From the NCBI GenBank assembly GCA_002840405.1, contig PHAR01000007.1, positions 262,271 to 326,270 on the forward strand: 64,000 nt of DNA, read 5' to 3'. The notes beneath the pieces are model-generated. The model saw nothing but the letters and a program-made list of their open reading frames with translations, did no database searches and was not told where the DNA came from. Shown here one piece after another: positions 43,239 through 51,768 of this stretch; the stretch's first letter is position 1, and the number at the start of each line of letters is the position of its first letter. The position numbers were made by a program, and so were the translations under genes. The stretch is from Deltaproteobacteria bacterium HGW-Deltaproteobacteria-8. GTDB lineage: Bacteria > Desulfobacterota > Desulfovibrionia > Desulfovibrionales > Desulfovibrionaceae.

Positions 43239-43909
43239 TTCGCTTCCCTACACCACCAGATTACCTTGCCCAGAATGGCCACGCCGTCGACCAGGTCGCC
43301 GCGCAGATCCACCTTCATGGGCTCGTAGGCCGCGTTGATGCTCTTGAGCACCAGGCCCTCTGGCAGCGCATCGACCACCTTCAGGTAAATCAGCTCACCG
43401 ACGCGGACGGCGTACATAGTCCCAGGCCTCGGCTCACACTGGCTCTGGTCGATCAACACGGTGTCGCCGTGCTTGATCTCCGGCTCCATTGAGTCCCCGG
43501 AGACATGCATGAGCACCATCTGCGCGGGGCTGCCCTTGCGGCTCAGGAAGTCCGAGCGGAAGGCGTACAGGCGCTCACTGCCCACCTCGGTCTGAAAGCT
43601 GCCGGTCCCCGCAGAAATCCTTGCCTCCACCATGGGCACGAACATCAGGTCCACATCGCACACGGTCTGCTTTGCTGCGGCAGAGAGCTGGACACATGCG
43701 GATGCATGCATGGGGCCGACGCCACGCAGCACCCATTCGGGTGCAATACCAAGTTCAGAGACCAGCCGCTGGACAAAGTCCAGGTCCGGCGTCCGGTCTC
43801 CACTCTCCCAACGGGCGAGAGTGTTGCGGTGCACGCCAAATCTGGCCGCAAACGCCTCTTGTGACTCATCCTTGCGGATGGCTTTAAGCCGGTATCCGAT
43901 CTCTGACAT
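43235..43909 (-). CDS. prophage repressor: HTH plus S24 (LexA/CI-like) domain
   Basis: 224 aa from ATG 43909. N-terminal HTH (LKAIRKDESQEAFAARFGVH, LARWESGD) and C-terminal S24 peptidase-like domain with nucleophile Ser in MHVSGDSMEPEIKHGD and general-base Lys in LIYLKVVDALP. Such repressors can self-cleave when RecA is activated, so induction by DNA damage is plausible, unlike Mu c itself. An upstream extension to 44026 would cover the operator and is rejected. It is divergent from the early genes. Confidence 0.87.
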   Translation of the reverse strand: MSEIGYRLKAIRKDESQEAFAARFGVHRNTLARWESGDRTPDLDFVQRLVSELGIAPEWVLRGVGPMHASACVQLSAAAKQTVCDVDLMFVPMVEARISAGTGSFQTEVGSERLYAFRSDFLSRKGSPAQMVLMHVSGDSMEPEIKHGDTVLIDQSQCEPRPGTMYAVRVGELIYLKVVDALPEGLVLKSINAAYEPMKVDLRGDLVDGVAILGKVIWWCREAK

Positions 43910-44007
43910 GGCGCCAAACTTCCAGGGTAGAACTTTCGCACGAACCTTTTCGCACCGGGCGAAGGGGGGAACACGTGCAACAACTTGAAAGCATTGAAAG
44001 TCTGCCC

Positions 44008-44049
44008 TGCATATTTTTGTGTGCATATTTTTCTAGTTTTGCACACAAA
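44008..44049. promoter_or_regulatory. operator region between repressor and early genes
   Basis: A 9-bp inverted repeat TTTGTGTGC / GCACACAAA (44016-44024, 44041-44049) overlaps two direct copies of TGCATATTTTT (44008 and 44022). Immediately to the right, TTGACT with AAATAA 18 bases later (44054-44083) is a likely early promoter. Confidence 0.65.
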
Positions 44050-44208
44050 CGAGTTGACTTTGCACCCTTACGGATGCAAATAAAGACCTGCGGGCAGTAG
44101 ACAAGAAAACATTCCAAGTCGTCTCTACCAGCCCGCATAGCCAGGGTCAACGTCCGGCGAGATTTCGAGATTGGACGTTGGCCCCCAACCCGAGCGGACG
44201 GTAAGGCG

Positions 44209-44634
44209 ATGCAGCAACACTCCCTCTTCAAGGATGACCACGGAGCCCTGGCCGGGCTGGTGCCTGCAATGCGGGCGGCCATGAACCGCGCCGCCGGTGC
44301 GGACACAGCAGGCCGCGCGCTCCTGGTGGACCGCATCAACGACATCGCCCGGCAAGCGGGCCTGCGGCTCACCACGGGCAACGCCCAATCCATCAGCAAG
44401 GACACCCTGGACAAGTGGCTGGCCCCTTCGGACCGCGACCACACGCCCTCGCTCCTCGCCGTGGTGGTGTTCTGCGCCGCCACAGGCGATTCCGCCCCGC
44501 TCCAGATGATGCTCCGCGCCCTGGGCCTGGACGTGATGACCGCCGAGGACCGCATGCTCCGCGACTACGGCAAGGCCTGCAAAACCGTTCGTGAAGCAAG
44601 TCGGCGCAAGAAGATGCTGGAGGTGTCCATATGA
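44209..44634 (+). CDS. phage early regulatory protein (CII/Cox-like, uncertain)
   Basis: 141 aa, first gene of the early operon. It has a small helical N-terminal half and a DNA-binding-like stretch (ISKDTLDKWLAPSDRDHTPS), with a basic C-terminus. Looks like phage regulators placed opposite the repressor. Overlaps the next gene by four bases. Confidence 0.6.
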   Translation: MQQHSLFKDDHGALAGLVPAMRAAMNRAAGADTAGRALLVDRINDIARQAGLRLTTGNAQSISKDTLDKWLAPSDRDHTPSLLAVVVFCAATGDSAPLQMMLRALGLDVMTAEDRMLRDYGKACKTVREASRRKKMLEVSI

Positions 44635-44888
44635 CCTCGCGGCGTCTGGAGTGCGGTCTGGCGCGCAACCGCGTACGCCGCCGCATTCAGGAGCATCTGG
44701 ACCGCCTGGGCAAGAGCATGGCGGACGTGAGCCGGGAGATCGGCATCTCGCGCCAGCTGGTCGCGGCCACGGTCGCCGGGGAAAAGCACAACGGGCGCGT
44801 GCTGACCAAGCTCCGTGAGCTGGGCGTTCCCGAACGCTACCTGTTCGACCCGACCCTGTGCGAGCAGAAGCAGGAGGAGGCAGCATAA
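44631..44888 (+). CDS. small HTH DNA-binding protein (Ner-like position)
   Basis: 85 aa with helix-turn-helix SMADVSREIGISRQLVAATV and a GVPERYLFDP tail. Placed directly before the transposase, where Mu has the negative regulator Ner. Its stop overlaps the transposase ATG by one base. Confidence 0.65.
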   Translation: MTSRRLECGLARNRVRRRIQEHLDRLGKSMADVSREIGISRQLVAATVAGEKHNGRVLTKLRELGVPERYLFDPTLCEQKQEEAA

Positions 44889-47050
44889 TGAACGGCTGCA
44901 CTGCTTCCCAGCTTGCGGACGCCCTTGGCTGCACCATCTCCACCCTGCACCGCAGGGCCAACGCGGAGAGCTGGCCCTTTGAGGCCAAGCCCGGACGCGG
45001 CGGCGGCAAGCTCTTCCCCCTGACCACCTTGCCGGATGATATCCGCCTGGCCCTGGCCAGCACCGCCACCACCGCCACAAATCACGAGGCCGCCACGCTG
45101 AAGCTGCGCCAGGAACTGGCCACGCGGGCCGCCGAGGGTTCGCGCCAAGGCGCGCTCTCCGCCTTCGCCGCCCTGCCCGAGCCGCGCAAGCGCCGGGCCG
45201 AGGCGCGGGCGCTCATCGCCAGGCTGTGCACAGATTTCCTGACCACTTCCGGCCTGCCGCGCCGCCGTGGCACAGAGCTGTTCGCCAGCGACTACAACAC
45301 CGGCCGCATCAGCACGCCGGACTGGACGCGCGAGCAGGTGCCCAGCCTCTGCGCGGGCAGCATCCACAACTGGCAGAAGGCCCTGGACCGCGAGGGTCTG
45401 GCCCGACTGGCCGGGAACCACGGCCTCCACCGCCTGGGCACCGGCAAGATCGACGGCAACCCGGAGCTGTCCGGGTTCTGCCTGGGCATGCTCAAGACCT
45501 ACCCGCACAGCCACGCCACGCACCTGCTGGAGGCCATGCGCGCCCGCTTCGGCGAAGACAAGCTGCCCACCCTGCGCGCCGTGCAGCGCTGGCTGGCTGG
45601 ATGGAAGTCCCGCAACGCCCAGCTGTTCACCGCCGTGAAGAACCCGGACGCCTGGCGCAGCAAGTACATGGCCGCCGGGGGCGACGCCCTGGGCGTCCTG
45701 CGCCTGAACCAGCGCTGGGAAATGGACTCCACCAAGGGGGACATGCTGCTTTCCGACGGCACGCGCCACGTCATCGTAGGCTGCATCGACGTGTATTCCA
45801 GGCGGTTAACGCTGCATGTCTCGCGCTCCAGCTCGTCGGCCGCCGTGGCCGCCACCCTGCGCAAGTCGCTCCTGGCCTGGGGCGTGCCCGAGGAAGTGAA
45901 GACCGACAACGGCTCGGACTACGTGAGCCGCCATATGACCAGCCTGTTCCTGGGCCTGAACATCCGCCAAACCCTGTGCGCACCCTTCCAGCCGCAACAG
46001 AAACCCTACATCGAGCGCGTCTTCGGCACCTTCTGCCGCGACCTGGTGGAGCTGCTCGCGGGCTTTGTGGGCCACAGCGTGGCCGAGCGCAAGGACATCG
46101 AGGCCCGCCGGAGCTTCTCCCAGCGGCTGATGAAGCAAGGCGAGGAAGCCCTGGAACTGCGCATGACGCCAGGCGAGCTGCAAGACTTCTGCGACCGCTG
46201 GACCGAGGACGTGTATGCCCGCAAGCCTCATTCCAGCCTGTCCGGCAAGAGCCCCTGGCAGATGGCCGCCGAGTGGCCGCACCCGGTGCAGCGCATTCAG
46301 GATGAACGCGCGCTCGACGTGCTGCTGTTGCCCGCTCCGGGTGAAGGCACCCGCCGCGTGACCAAGAAGGGCATCCGCCTGGACGGCGGCCTGTATGACC
46401 ACGCGGCCTTGGGCGGCATGGAAGGCCGCGACGTGCTGGTTCGGCTCGACGAGGGTGACGTGGGCGCCATCTACGTGTTCGACCTGGACGGCCCGTTCCT
46501 CTGCCGGGCGCTCTGCCCGGAGATCGCGGGCGTCTCCCGCCGCGACGTGGCCCTGGCCCGCAAGCGCAGGCAACAGGTCGTGATCAACGAGGGCAAGGCC
46601 ATGCTGCGCCAGGCCGCACGCAAGGCCAACGTCAAGGACATCGCCCAGGAGATCCTGGCCGACGCGCGCGCCGAGGCCGCCAAGGTGCAGGCCCTGCCGC
46701 GCCAGGCCGAGGCCTGGGATACCCCGGCCCTGACCGAGGCTGGGATTGCCGCCCGCGTCACGGACGCCCCCGCCTCCCTGCCGCAGGAGCAGGAGGACCG
46801 CCTGAACGCGCAGACCGACGCCCTAGCGGCGGAAATGTCTGCCGTACGGCCCGTGCCGGAGACCATGGAGGTGCGCTACGCCCGCGCCCTGCGCCTGGAG
46901 AAGACCCTGGCCTGCGGGCTGGCCGTGGACCCCGACGCCCTGCGCTGGCTGCACGGCTACCAGAACACCCCGGAATACCTGGGCTGCCGCAATGTCTACG
47001 AGGAATTTGGCGACGAGTGGCTGCCGCAGGCGGCGGGCGCTGGTCTGTAA
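44888..47050 (+). CDS. Mu-type transposase (MuA)
   Basis: 720 aa DDE recombinase. An N-terminal end-binding HTH domain (MNGCTASQLADALGCTISTL) is followed by the RNase-H-like core with Asp in NQRWEMDSTKGDML, Asp in EVKTDNGSDYVS and Glu in KPYIERVFGTF. A Mu-transposase C-terminal barrel region and a C-terminal tail that would contact MuB follow. Integrates and replicates the phage by transposition. Full length compared with Mu A (663 aa). Confidence 0.93.
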   Translation: MNGCTASQLADALGCTISTLHRRANAESWPFEAKPGRGGGKLFPLTTLPDDIRLALASTATTATNHEAATLKLRQELATRAAEGSRQGALSAFAALPEPRKRRAEARALIARLCTDFLTTSGLPRRRGTELFASDYNTGRISTPDWTREQVPSLCAGSIHNWQKALDREGLARLAGNHGLHRLGTGKIDGNPELSGFCLGMLKTYPHSHATHLLEAMRARFGEDKLPTLRAVQRWLAGWKSRNAQLFTAVKNPDAWRSKYMAAGGDALGVLRLNQRWEMDSTKGDMLLSDGTRHVIVGCIDVYSRRLTLHVSRSSSSAAVAATLRKSLLAWGVPEEVKTDNGSDYVSRHMTSLFLGLNIRQTLCAPFQPQQKPYIERVFGTFCRDLVELLAGFVGHSVAERKDIEARRSFSQRLMKQGEEALELRMTPGELQDFCDRWTEDVYARKPHSSLSGKSPWQMAAEWPHPVQRIQDERALDVLLLPAPGEGTRRVTKKGIRLDGGLYDHAALGGMEGRDVLVRLDEGDVGAIYVFDLDGPFLCRALCPEIAGVSRRDVALARKRRQQVVINEGKAMLRQAARKANVKDIAQEILADARAEAAKVQALPRQAEAWDTPALTEAGIAARVTDAPASLPQEQEDRLNAQTDALAAEMSAVRPVPETMEVRYARALRLEKTLACGLAVDPDALRWLHGYQNTPEYLGCRNVYEEFGDEWLPQAAGAGL

Positions 47051-47126
47051 ACGGCGCGGCTCCGCCCGGCGTTGGCGCGCCAGGCAGGGCCTTGGGACAA
47101 GGATGATGAATCAAACGGAGGGAACG

Positions 47127-47912
47127 ATGACGAAGCAGAGCGGACAAGCAGGCGGCCAGAACAACAGCCAGAGCTTTGGCGCGGGAGCATCAGGCACCAT
47201 CGCGCCCCTGCGCAACGTGGTGCTGTTCTCCGGCCTGGTGGAGCGCGTCATGGGGCGGCCCTACGGTCTGCCGGGCATGGCCACCTTCCATGGCCGCAGC
47301 GGCCTGGGCAAGACCTTTGCGGCCATCTTCGCAGCCAACAAGCACCGCGCCTACCACATCCAAATCAAGAGCGTGTGGACGCGCAAACACATGCTGGGCA
47401 GCATCCTGGCCGAAATGGGCATCCGCCCGGCGGGCACCATTCCGCAGATGATGGACCAAGTGGGCGAGCAGCTCTCGCTCTCCGGCCGCCCGCTGATCGT
47501 TGACGAGGCCGACCACCTGCTAGCCAAGGGCATGATCGAGGTGGTGCGCGACATCTACGAATCCAGCCAGGCCGCCATCATCCTCATCGGCGAGGAGGGC
47601 CTGCCGCAGAACCTGGCCCGGTTCGAGCGCGTGCATGGCCGCATGCTCGACTGGCAGGCCGCCCAGCCCGCCTGCGAGTCCGACGCCCGCGTGCTGGCCC
47701 GGCTGTACTGCCCCACAGCCACCGTGGGGACGGACCTGCTGGCCCGGCTGCTGGAGGCAAGCGGCGGCAGCGTGCGGCGCATCTGCGTGAACCTGGACCG
47801 TGTGCGCGAGTTCGCGGCGGCGGGCGGCCTGGAGGAGATCGGCCTGGCCGAGTACCAGGGCGAGATCTTCACCGGCAGCCCGGCGGGGGTGCCCCTGCGG
47901 AGGTGCGCATGA
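47127..47912 (+). CDS. transposition target ATPase (MuB-like)
   Basis: 261 aa AAA+ ATPase with Walker A GRSGLGKT and Walker B RPLIVDEAD. ATG at 47127 follows GGAGGGAACG; ATGs at 47103 and 47106 are also in frame. Delivers target DNA to the transposase. Stop overlaps the next gene's start. Confidence 0.88.
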   Translation: MTKQSGQAGGQNNSQSFGAGASGTIAPLRNVVLFSGLVERVMGRPYGLPGMATFHGRSGLGKTFAAIFAANKHRAYHIQIKSVWTRKHMLGSILAEMGIRPAGTIPQMMDQVGEQLSLSGRPLIVDEADHLLAKGMIEVVRDIYESSQAAIILIGEEGLPQNLARFERVHGRMLDWQAAQPACESDARVLARLYCPTATVGTDLLARLLEASGGSVRRICVNLDRVREFAAAGGLEEIGLAEYQGEIFTGSPAGVPLRRCA

Positions 47913-48517
47913 GCCGCACGGGCCGCAAGGGCGTCATCGAACTGGCCGCCAAGGGCGGGGCCTATGGCCGCCAGGCCATGTGGGAGGCCATGCGATCCTT
48001 ACGCCGATTCACCCTGGCCGACCTGGACCACCTGAACGTGGAGCGCGACACCATCAAAACCTACGTCCGCAGCTTGGTGCAGGGCGGCTACCTGAACACG
48101 GAGCGCCAGGCCAGCACCGGCGGGCGCTATGCCCCTGCCGCATACGAACTGGTGCGGGATGTCGGCCTGGAGGCTCCCAGGGTGCGCCGCAACGGCACCC
48201 CGGTCCTCCAAGGCCAGGCGCGCGAACAGATGTGGCGGGCCATGAAGATGCTGGGCCAGTTCACCCCGCGCGACCTGTCCGTCACCGCCAGCACCGAGGC
48301 TGTGGCCGTGAACGAGGAGGACGCCAAGAGCTACGTGAAGCACCTCTTCGCCGCCGGGTACCTGGCCGTGCTGCGGCCTGGCAAGCCGCCCCGCACGCAA
48401 GGCCTGTACCGCCTGGCCAAGAACACCGGCCCCCTGCCGCCCATGGTGACGCGGGCCAAGGTGGTCTTTGACCCCAACCTGGGCCGTATCGCCTGGCACG
48501 CGGAGATCGACGCATGA
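47909..48517 (+). CDS. phage protein with two tandem winged-helix repeats
   Basis: 202 aa. Two related halves: AMWEAMRSLRRFTLADLDHL...TYVRSLVQGGYL and QMWRAMKMLGQFTPRDLSVT...SYVKHLFAAGYL, each followed by a wing-like strand. An internal duplication of a winged-helix domain; probable DNA-binding role in the early region. Overlaps both neighbours by four bases. Confidence 0.7.
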   Translation: MSRTGRKGVIELAAKGGAYGRQAMWEAMRSLRRFTLADLDHLNVERDTIKTYVRSLVQGGYLNTERQASTGGRYAPAAYELVRDVGLEAPRVRRNGTPVLQGQAREQMWRAMKMLGQFTPRDLSVTASTEAVAVNEEDAKSYVKHLFAAGYLAVLRPGKPPRTQGLYRLAKNTGPLPPMVTRAKVVFDPNLGRIAWHAEIDA

Positions 48518-48924
48518 GCCCACACTCAAAGCGCAAAGCCGTTGATACCGCCCGCGCCGCCTGGGCCGATCTGGGCGGCTGCCCGGACTGGATCATCGCT
48601 CTGGCCGAGGAATGCGACCGCACCAGCCAGCGCCAGGTGGCGGGCCGCATCGGCTACAGCGCGGGCGCGGTGAACCAGGTGCTGGCCAACAAGTACAAGG
48701 CCCCCACCGACCGCATCGAGCAGGCCGTGCGCGGGGCGTACCTCTCCGCCGTGGTCAATTGCCCGGCCTCGGGTGAGATCGCGGCGGACCGCTGCCTGGA
48801 GATCCAGAGGCAGCCTTGGGCAGCCACCAACCCCCAGCGCGTGCGGCTGTTCACCGCCTGCCGCAGCGGCTGCCCCCACAGCAGAATCAACCCCAAGCCC
48901 GGAAATGAGGAGGACGCATGTTAG
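48514..48924 (+). CDS. phage HTH protein with Cys-rich C-terminus
   Basis: 136 aa. Central HTH (SQRQVAGRIGYSAGAVNQVL) and a C-terminal half with five Cys, spaced like a small zinc-binding unit (NCPASGEIAADRCLEI, TACRSGCPHS, final Cys). Function unknown; typical small early gene of Mu-like phages. Confidence 0.65.
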   Translation: MSPHSKRKAVDTARAAWADLGGCPDWIIALAEECDRTSQRQVAGRIGYSAGAVNQVLANKYKAPTDRIEQAVRGAYLSAVVNCPASGEIAADRCLEIQRQPWAATNPQRVRLFTACRSGCPHSRINPKPGNEEDAC

Positions 48925-49106
48925 CCAACAAGATCGAGAGCTCTGTGAATCGCCTGCGCGAACTGGCTGGCTTCATCCCCGAGGAGCAATGGGAGATCGC
49001 CAGCCGCGTTGTCGCCGTGCTCGACGAATGCGCGGCTATCGCCCGCAACCTGGAGGCGGCGGCCCTGCCCATCACCGCCCCTGTCACCGCAACCCTTGAG
49101 CAATAA
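48918..49106 (+). CDS. small phage protein, unknown
   Basis: 62 aa, helical (NRLRELAGFIPEEQWEIASR), overlapping the previous stop by seven bases, with GAGGAGGACGC before its ATG. No family recognised. Confidence 0.55.
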   Translation: MLANKIESSVNRLRELAGFIPEEQWEIASRVVAVLDECAAIARNLEAAALPITAPVTATLEQ

Positions 49107-49117
49107 GGAGAACGCAC

Positions 49118-49633
49118 ATGGCACCGAGAACCAAGCCCCAGCCCCTCATCATCAATGACTTGGCCCAGGCCGACGAGGCCCTGCGCCAGCTGGCCGAGAT
49201 CGCCCGCGAACAGGCTGCCATCGAGTCCGGCCTGAACGAGCAGATCGACTCCCTCAAGGCCGCCGCCAAGCTCCAGCAAGAGCCCCTTGTCGCCGCGCGC
49301 AAGCGCCTGGAGGACGCCCTGGGCACCTTCGGCCTGACCCGCAAGGACGAGCTGTTCAGCGAGCGCAAGCGCAGCGTGGAACTGAACTTCGGCGTCATCG
49401 GCTTCCGCAAGGCCACCAGCTTGCGCACCCTGGCAAAAACCACCTGGGCCATGGTGCTCAAACGCATCCAGGACCTGGGCTTTACGGAGGGCCTGCGCAC
49501 CAAGGTGGAGGTGGACAAGGACGCCCTGCGCGGTTGGCCGGACAATCGGCTGGAAACCATCGGCGTGCGCCGCGAGGCAGCGGACGAGTTCTACCTGGAG
49601 CTGAAACAGGAGGAGATCAGCAAGGCCGCCTGA
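49118..49633 (+). CDS. gam: Mu Gam-like host-nuclease inhibitor
   Basis: 171 aa. A long helical N-terminal half (EALRQLAEIAREQAAIESGL) and a compact C-terminal DNA-binding half (GVIGFRKATSLRTL, KVEVDKDALRGWPDNRLETI), as in Mu Gam, a Ku-like protein that shields DNA ends from exonucleases. Confidence 0.88.
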   Translation: MAPRTKPQPLIINDLAQADEALRQLAEIAREQAAIESGLNEQIDSLKAAAKLQQEPLVAARKRLEDALGTFGLTRKDELFSERKRSVELNFGVIGFRKATSLRTLAKTTWAMVLKRIQDLGFTEGLRTKVEVDKDALRGWPDNRLETIGVRREAADEFYLELKQEEISKAA

Positions 49634-49644
49634 CCCCACGCGAA

Positions 49645-49683
49645 ACCGCCCCCGCCCTCTTCATAAGAAGGGCGGGGTGCGGT
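49645..49683 (+). other. long hairpin between gam and gemA
   Basis: 14-pair stem ACCGCCCCCGCCCT / AGGGCGGGGTGCGGT with one bulged base, topped by CTT/AAG. No T-run. May partly stop early transcription before gemA. Confidence 0.65.
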
Positions 49684-49735
49684 CGTCCAGGCGTGGCGGC
49701 CTGGGCCTGACGAGCAGCCGTTTAATGGAGACCAC

Positions 49736-50248
49736 ATGAGTTTCGACACCCGCAAGTCCCTGCTGGCCAAGGTGCACATTGCCAAGGCCCAGCTCCAGCT
49801 GACCGACGACGCCTACCGCGCCGTCCTGGCCCGTCACGGCGTGGAGTCCTCCAAGGAGCTGGACACGAAGGGCCTGGAGAAGCTGCTCGACCATTTCGCC
49901 AAGCTGGGCTGGCAGGCCAAGGCCGCCCGCACGCGCAAGGGCGACAAGCACGGCGCACCGGCCAATCTGGGCCGGGGGCTCGGCAAGGGCAACGCCAAAC
50001 CCTATGACCGCTCGGCGCTCATGACCAAGATCGAGGCCCTGCTGGCCGAGAAAGGCACGGAACAGGGCAAGCACGTGCCCTGGGACTACGCCAAGGCCAT
50101 CCTCAAGCGCATGTACAAGCTCGACCGCCTGGAGTGGGCCACGCCCGAGCAACTGCGCGGCGTCATGGTGGCGCTGATGCAGGGCGGCAGGCGCAAACGG
50201 CGGATCATGCCGCCCGTGCCGGAGGAAGCGAACCATGCCGCGCCCTGA
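49736..50248 (+). CDS. gemA: GemA-like phage regulator (Mu gp16 family)
   Basis: 170 aa, DUF1018/GemA family: KVHIAKAQLQLTDDAYRAVL at the start and a C-terminal half with the WATPEQLRGVMVAL segment. GemA of Mu modulates host gene expression and DNA supercoiling. Overlaps the next gene. Confidence 0.82.
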   Translation: MSFDTRKSLLAKVHIAKAQLQLTDDAYRAVLARHGVESSKELDTKGLEKLLDHFAKLGWQAKAARTRKGDKHGAPANLGRGLGKGNAKPYDRSALMTKIEALLAEKGTEQGKHVPWDYAKAILKRMYKLDRLEWATPEQLRGVMVALMQGGRRKRRIMPPVPEEANHAAP

Positions 50249-50684
50249 CCTACAGACAGACACGCCCGTGCACACAATCCCGGACTACGTGCTGGCCCAG
50301 CTGCCCGGCGTGCTGGCCCAGGTGGCCCAGGCCGCAGGGGTCAAGGCCGCGTGGCAGTTGGCCAAGGAACGCGGCGGCGGCCGGGCCTACATCCCCACGC
50401 CCGAGGCACTGCACGACAGGCACTGGCTGGTGCAGGCCTGCGGTCTGGAGGCGGCAAAGGCCATCGCGGGCGCCCTGGGCAGCGGCGAGGTGGAAGTGCC
50501 CCTTGGCCCCTTCACCGGCAACCGCGCCCAGGTCTGGGCGGCCATTGAACGCGGGTTGAACGCGGGCTTGTCCGTGGAGCAGGCCGCGCGCCAAGTGGGG
50601 GTGACGGCCAGGACGGTGCGGAGGCATAAAAGTGGGGTGACGGCGGGAGAAAATGGGGGGTGGTGTAAGCTGCCAGGTGTGTAA
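50235..50684 (+). CDS. Mor-like middle/late transcription activator
   Basis: 149 aa. An N-terminal region like the Mor dimerisation domain (LPGVLAQVAQAAGVKAAWQL, GRAYIPTP) and a C-terminal HTH (GLSVEQAARQVGVTARTVRR). In Mu, Mor switches on middle genes. Here it is the last gene before the low-GC cargo cassette. Confidence 0.75.
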   Translation: MPRPDLQTDTPVHTIPDYVLAQLPGVLAQVAQAAGVKAAWQLAKERGGGRAYIPTPEALHDRHWLVQACGLEAAKAIAGALGSGEVEVPLGPFTGNRAQVWAAIERGLNAGLSVEQAARQVGVTARTVRRHKSGVTAGENGGWCKLPGV

Positions 50685-50760
50685 TATCACTTGTCTGACA
50701 AAGCCTTTTTGAGATACGGGGTGCATATTCCGGTGCCGATATTCAATCAGCGGGGGGGAT

Positions 50761-51729
50761 ATGCAACAGATCAATAACTTTGACGAACTCGTTTCATTCA
50801 TGTGGAAAGTTTCAAATGGTGAAGCAAGCTTTGACGGGGTAGTATTTTCAGACAACTGCGCGAGTATACCAATACGCGTTGAAGGCGTAACTTGGGACAA
50901 GCGGATTGATGTGAGAGGGGCAAAGTATGTTCAGGCCCTCCAAGAAGAGCTTAATGCATTCTGTAAAAAATACAAAGATATTATTGGTGAAGACGCCCCA
51001 CTCATCAAGGTTGCTGTCCGTAAGGGTAGCGGAATACTCGATCCAGACTTTCTTCCATTCCTGAAGGAGGCGATAAAGAAAATGCCCCCAAAGCTGACCT
51101 TTACGCTACTCATGACATTTATGGCATGCTCTACAGGATATTTAATATACTCTCGTTATGAGTCGGCACAAGAACAGTCTCGAGAAAACAAAGTCGCAAT
51201 TGAAGCGATCCGATCAATGAAAGAAGTTGCGTTACAGAATGGATTTGACACCTCGAAAGCCACAAGGCCAATTCGGTCGTTTGTAAAAACTCTCGATCCA
51301 GAGGATCAGATTTCTGTCGCGGGGTTGGAAGAAATTAGCGGTGACAAAGCAAAACAACTAGTCGAAACTAAAAGATCCCGTTCGCATGAGGTAACGATTC
51401 CGTGTGACGGGAAATATATCCTCGACAAACTGGATGTGAAACGACCTATCCCTGTTCTTGAACTTTCCCAGGGGGGCGTCCCCCTGAATGGATATCTTGA
51501 ACACTTAGCTCCTGAGGCTAAGCAAACTCTCCTCAAAGCTTTAGAGGAACGCATTGGGAGCAGGAAGGGCGCGATTGTTCTTGAACTTCAGATCGACGTT
51601 CATGCGACTGCAAAAAAAGTTAAATATGGCAGTATTGTTGGTATCGGTATACCTAGAGAGGGGATGCCACATCGCAGGCTCACCGACTTACCGCTTAAGC
51701 CTATCCCACAGGCCAAGCTTAATCCTTAA
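50761..51729 (+). CDS. unknown low-GC single-pass membrane protein (cargo cassette gene 1)
   Basis: 322 aa. The N-terminal soluble part (residues 1-110) contains VEGVTWDKRIDVRGAKYVQA. One transmembrane helix follows near residues 112-130 (LTFTLLMTFMACSTGYLIYS), then a second soluble domain rich in beta-type sequence. No family recognised. Base composition is clearly lower in GC than the flanking phage genes. It sits between the regulatory and lysis genes, a usual site for phage cargo, and is followed after 39 bases by another membrane-anchored unknown. Defence or exclusion is inference only. Confidence 0.7.
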   Translation: MQQINNFDELVSFMWKVSNGEASFDGVVFSDNCASIPIRVEGVTWDKRIDVRGAKYVQALQEELNAFCKKYKDIIGEDAPLIKVAVRKGSGILDPDFLPFLKEAIKKMPPKLTFTLLMTFMACSTGYLIYSRYESAQEQSRENKVAIEAIRSMKEVALQNGFDTSKATRPIRSFVKTLDPEDQISVAGLEEISGDKAKQLVETKRSRSHEVTIPCDGKYILDKLDVKRPIPVLELSQGGVPLNGYLEHLAPEAKQTLLKALEERIGSRKGAIVLELQIDVHATAKKVKYGSIVGIGIPREGMPHRRLTDLPLKPIPQAKLNP

Positions 51730-51768
51730 TCCTTCTCGTACTATCGAACTTTCATCAGGAATACCTCC

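Noticed and set aside
43910-44026. Longer start for the prophage repressor
   Set aside because: The extension would run through the operator repeats and lacks family similarity; MSEIGYRLK at 43909 is a normal HTH start.
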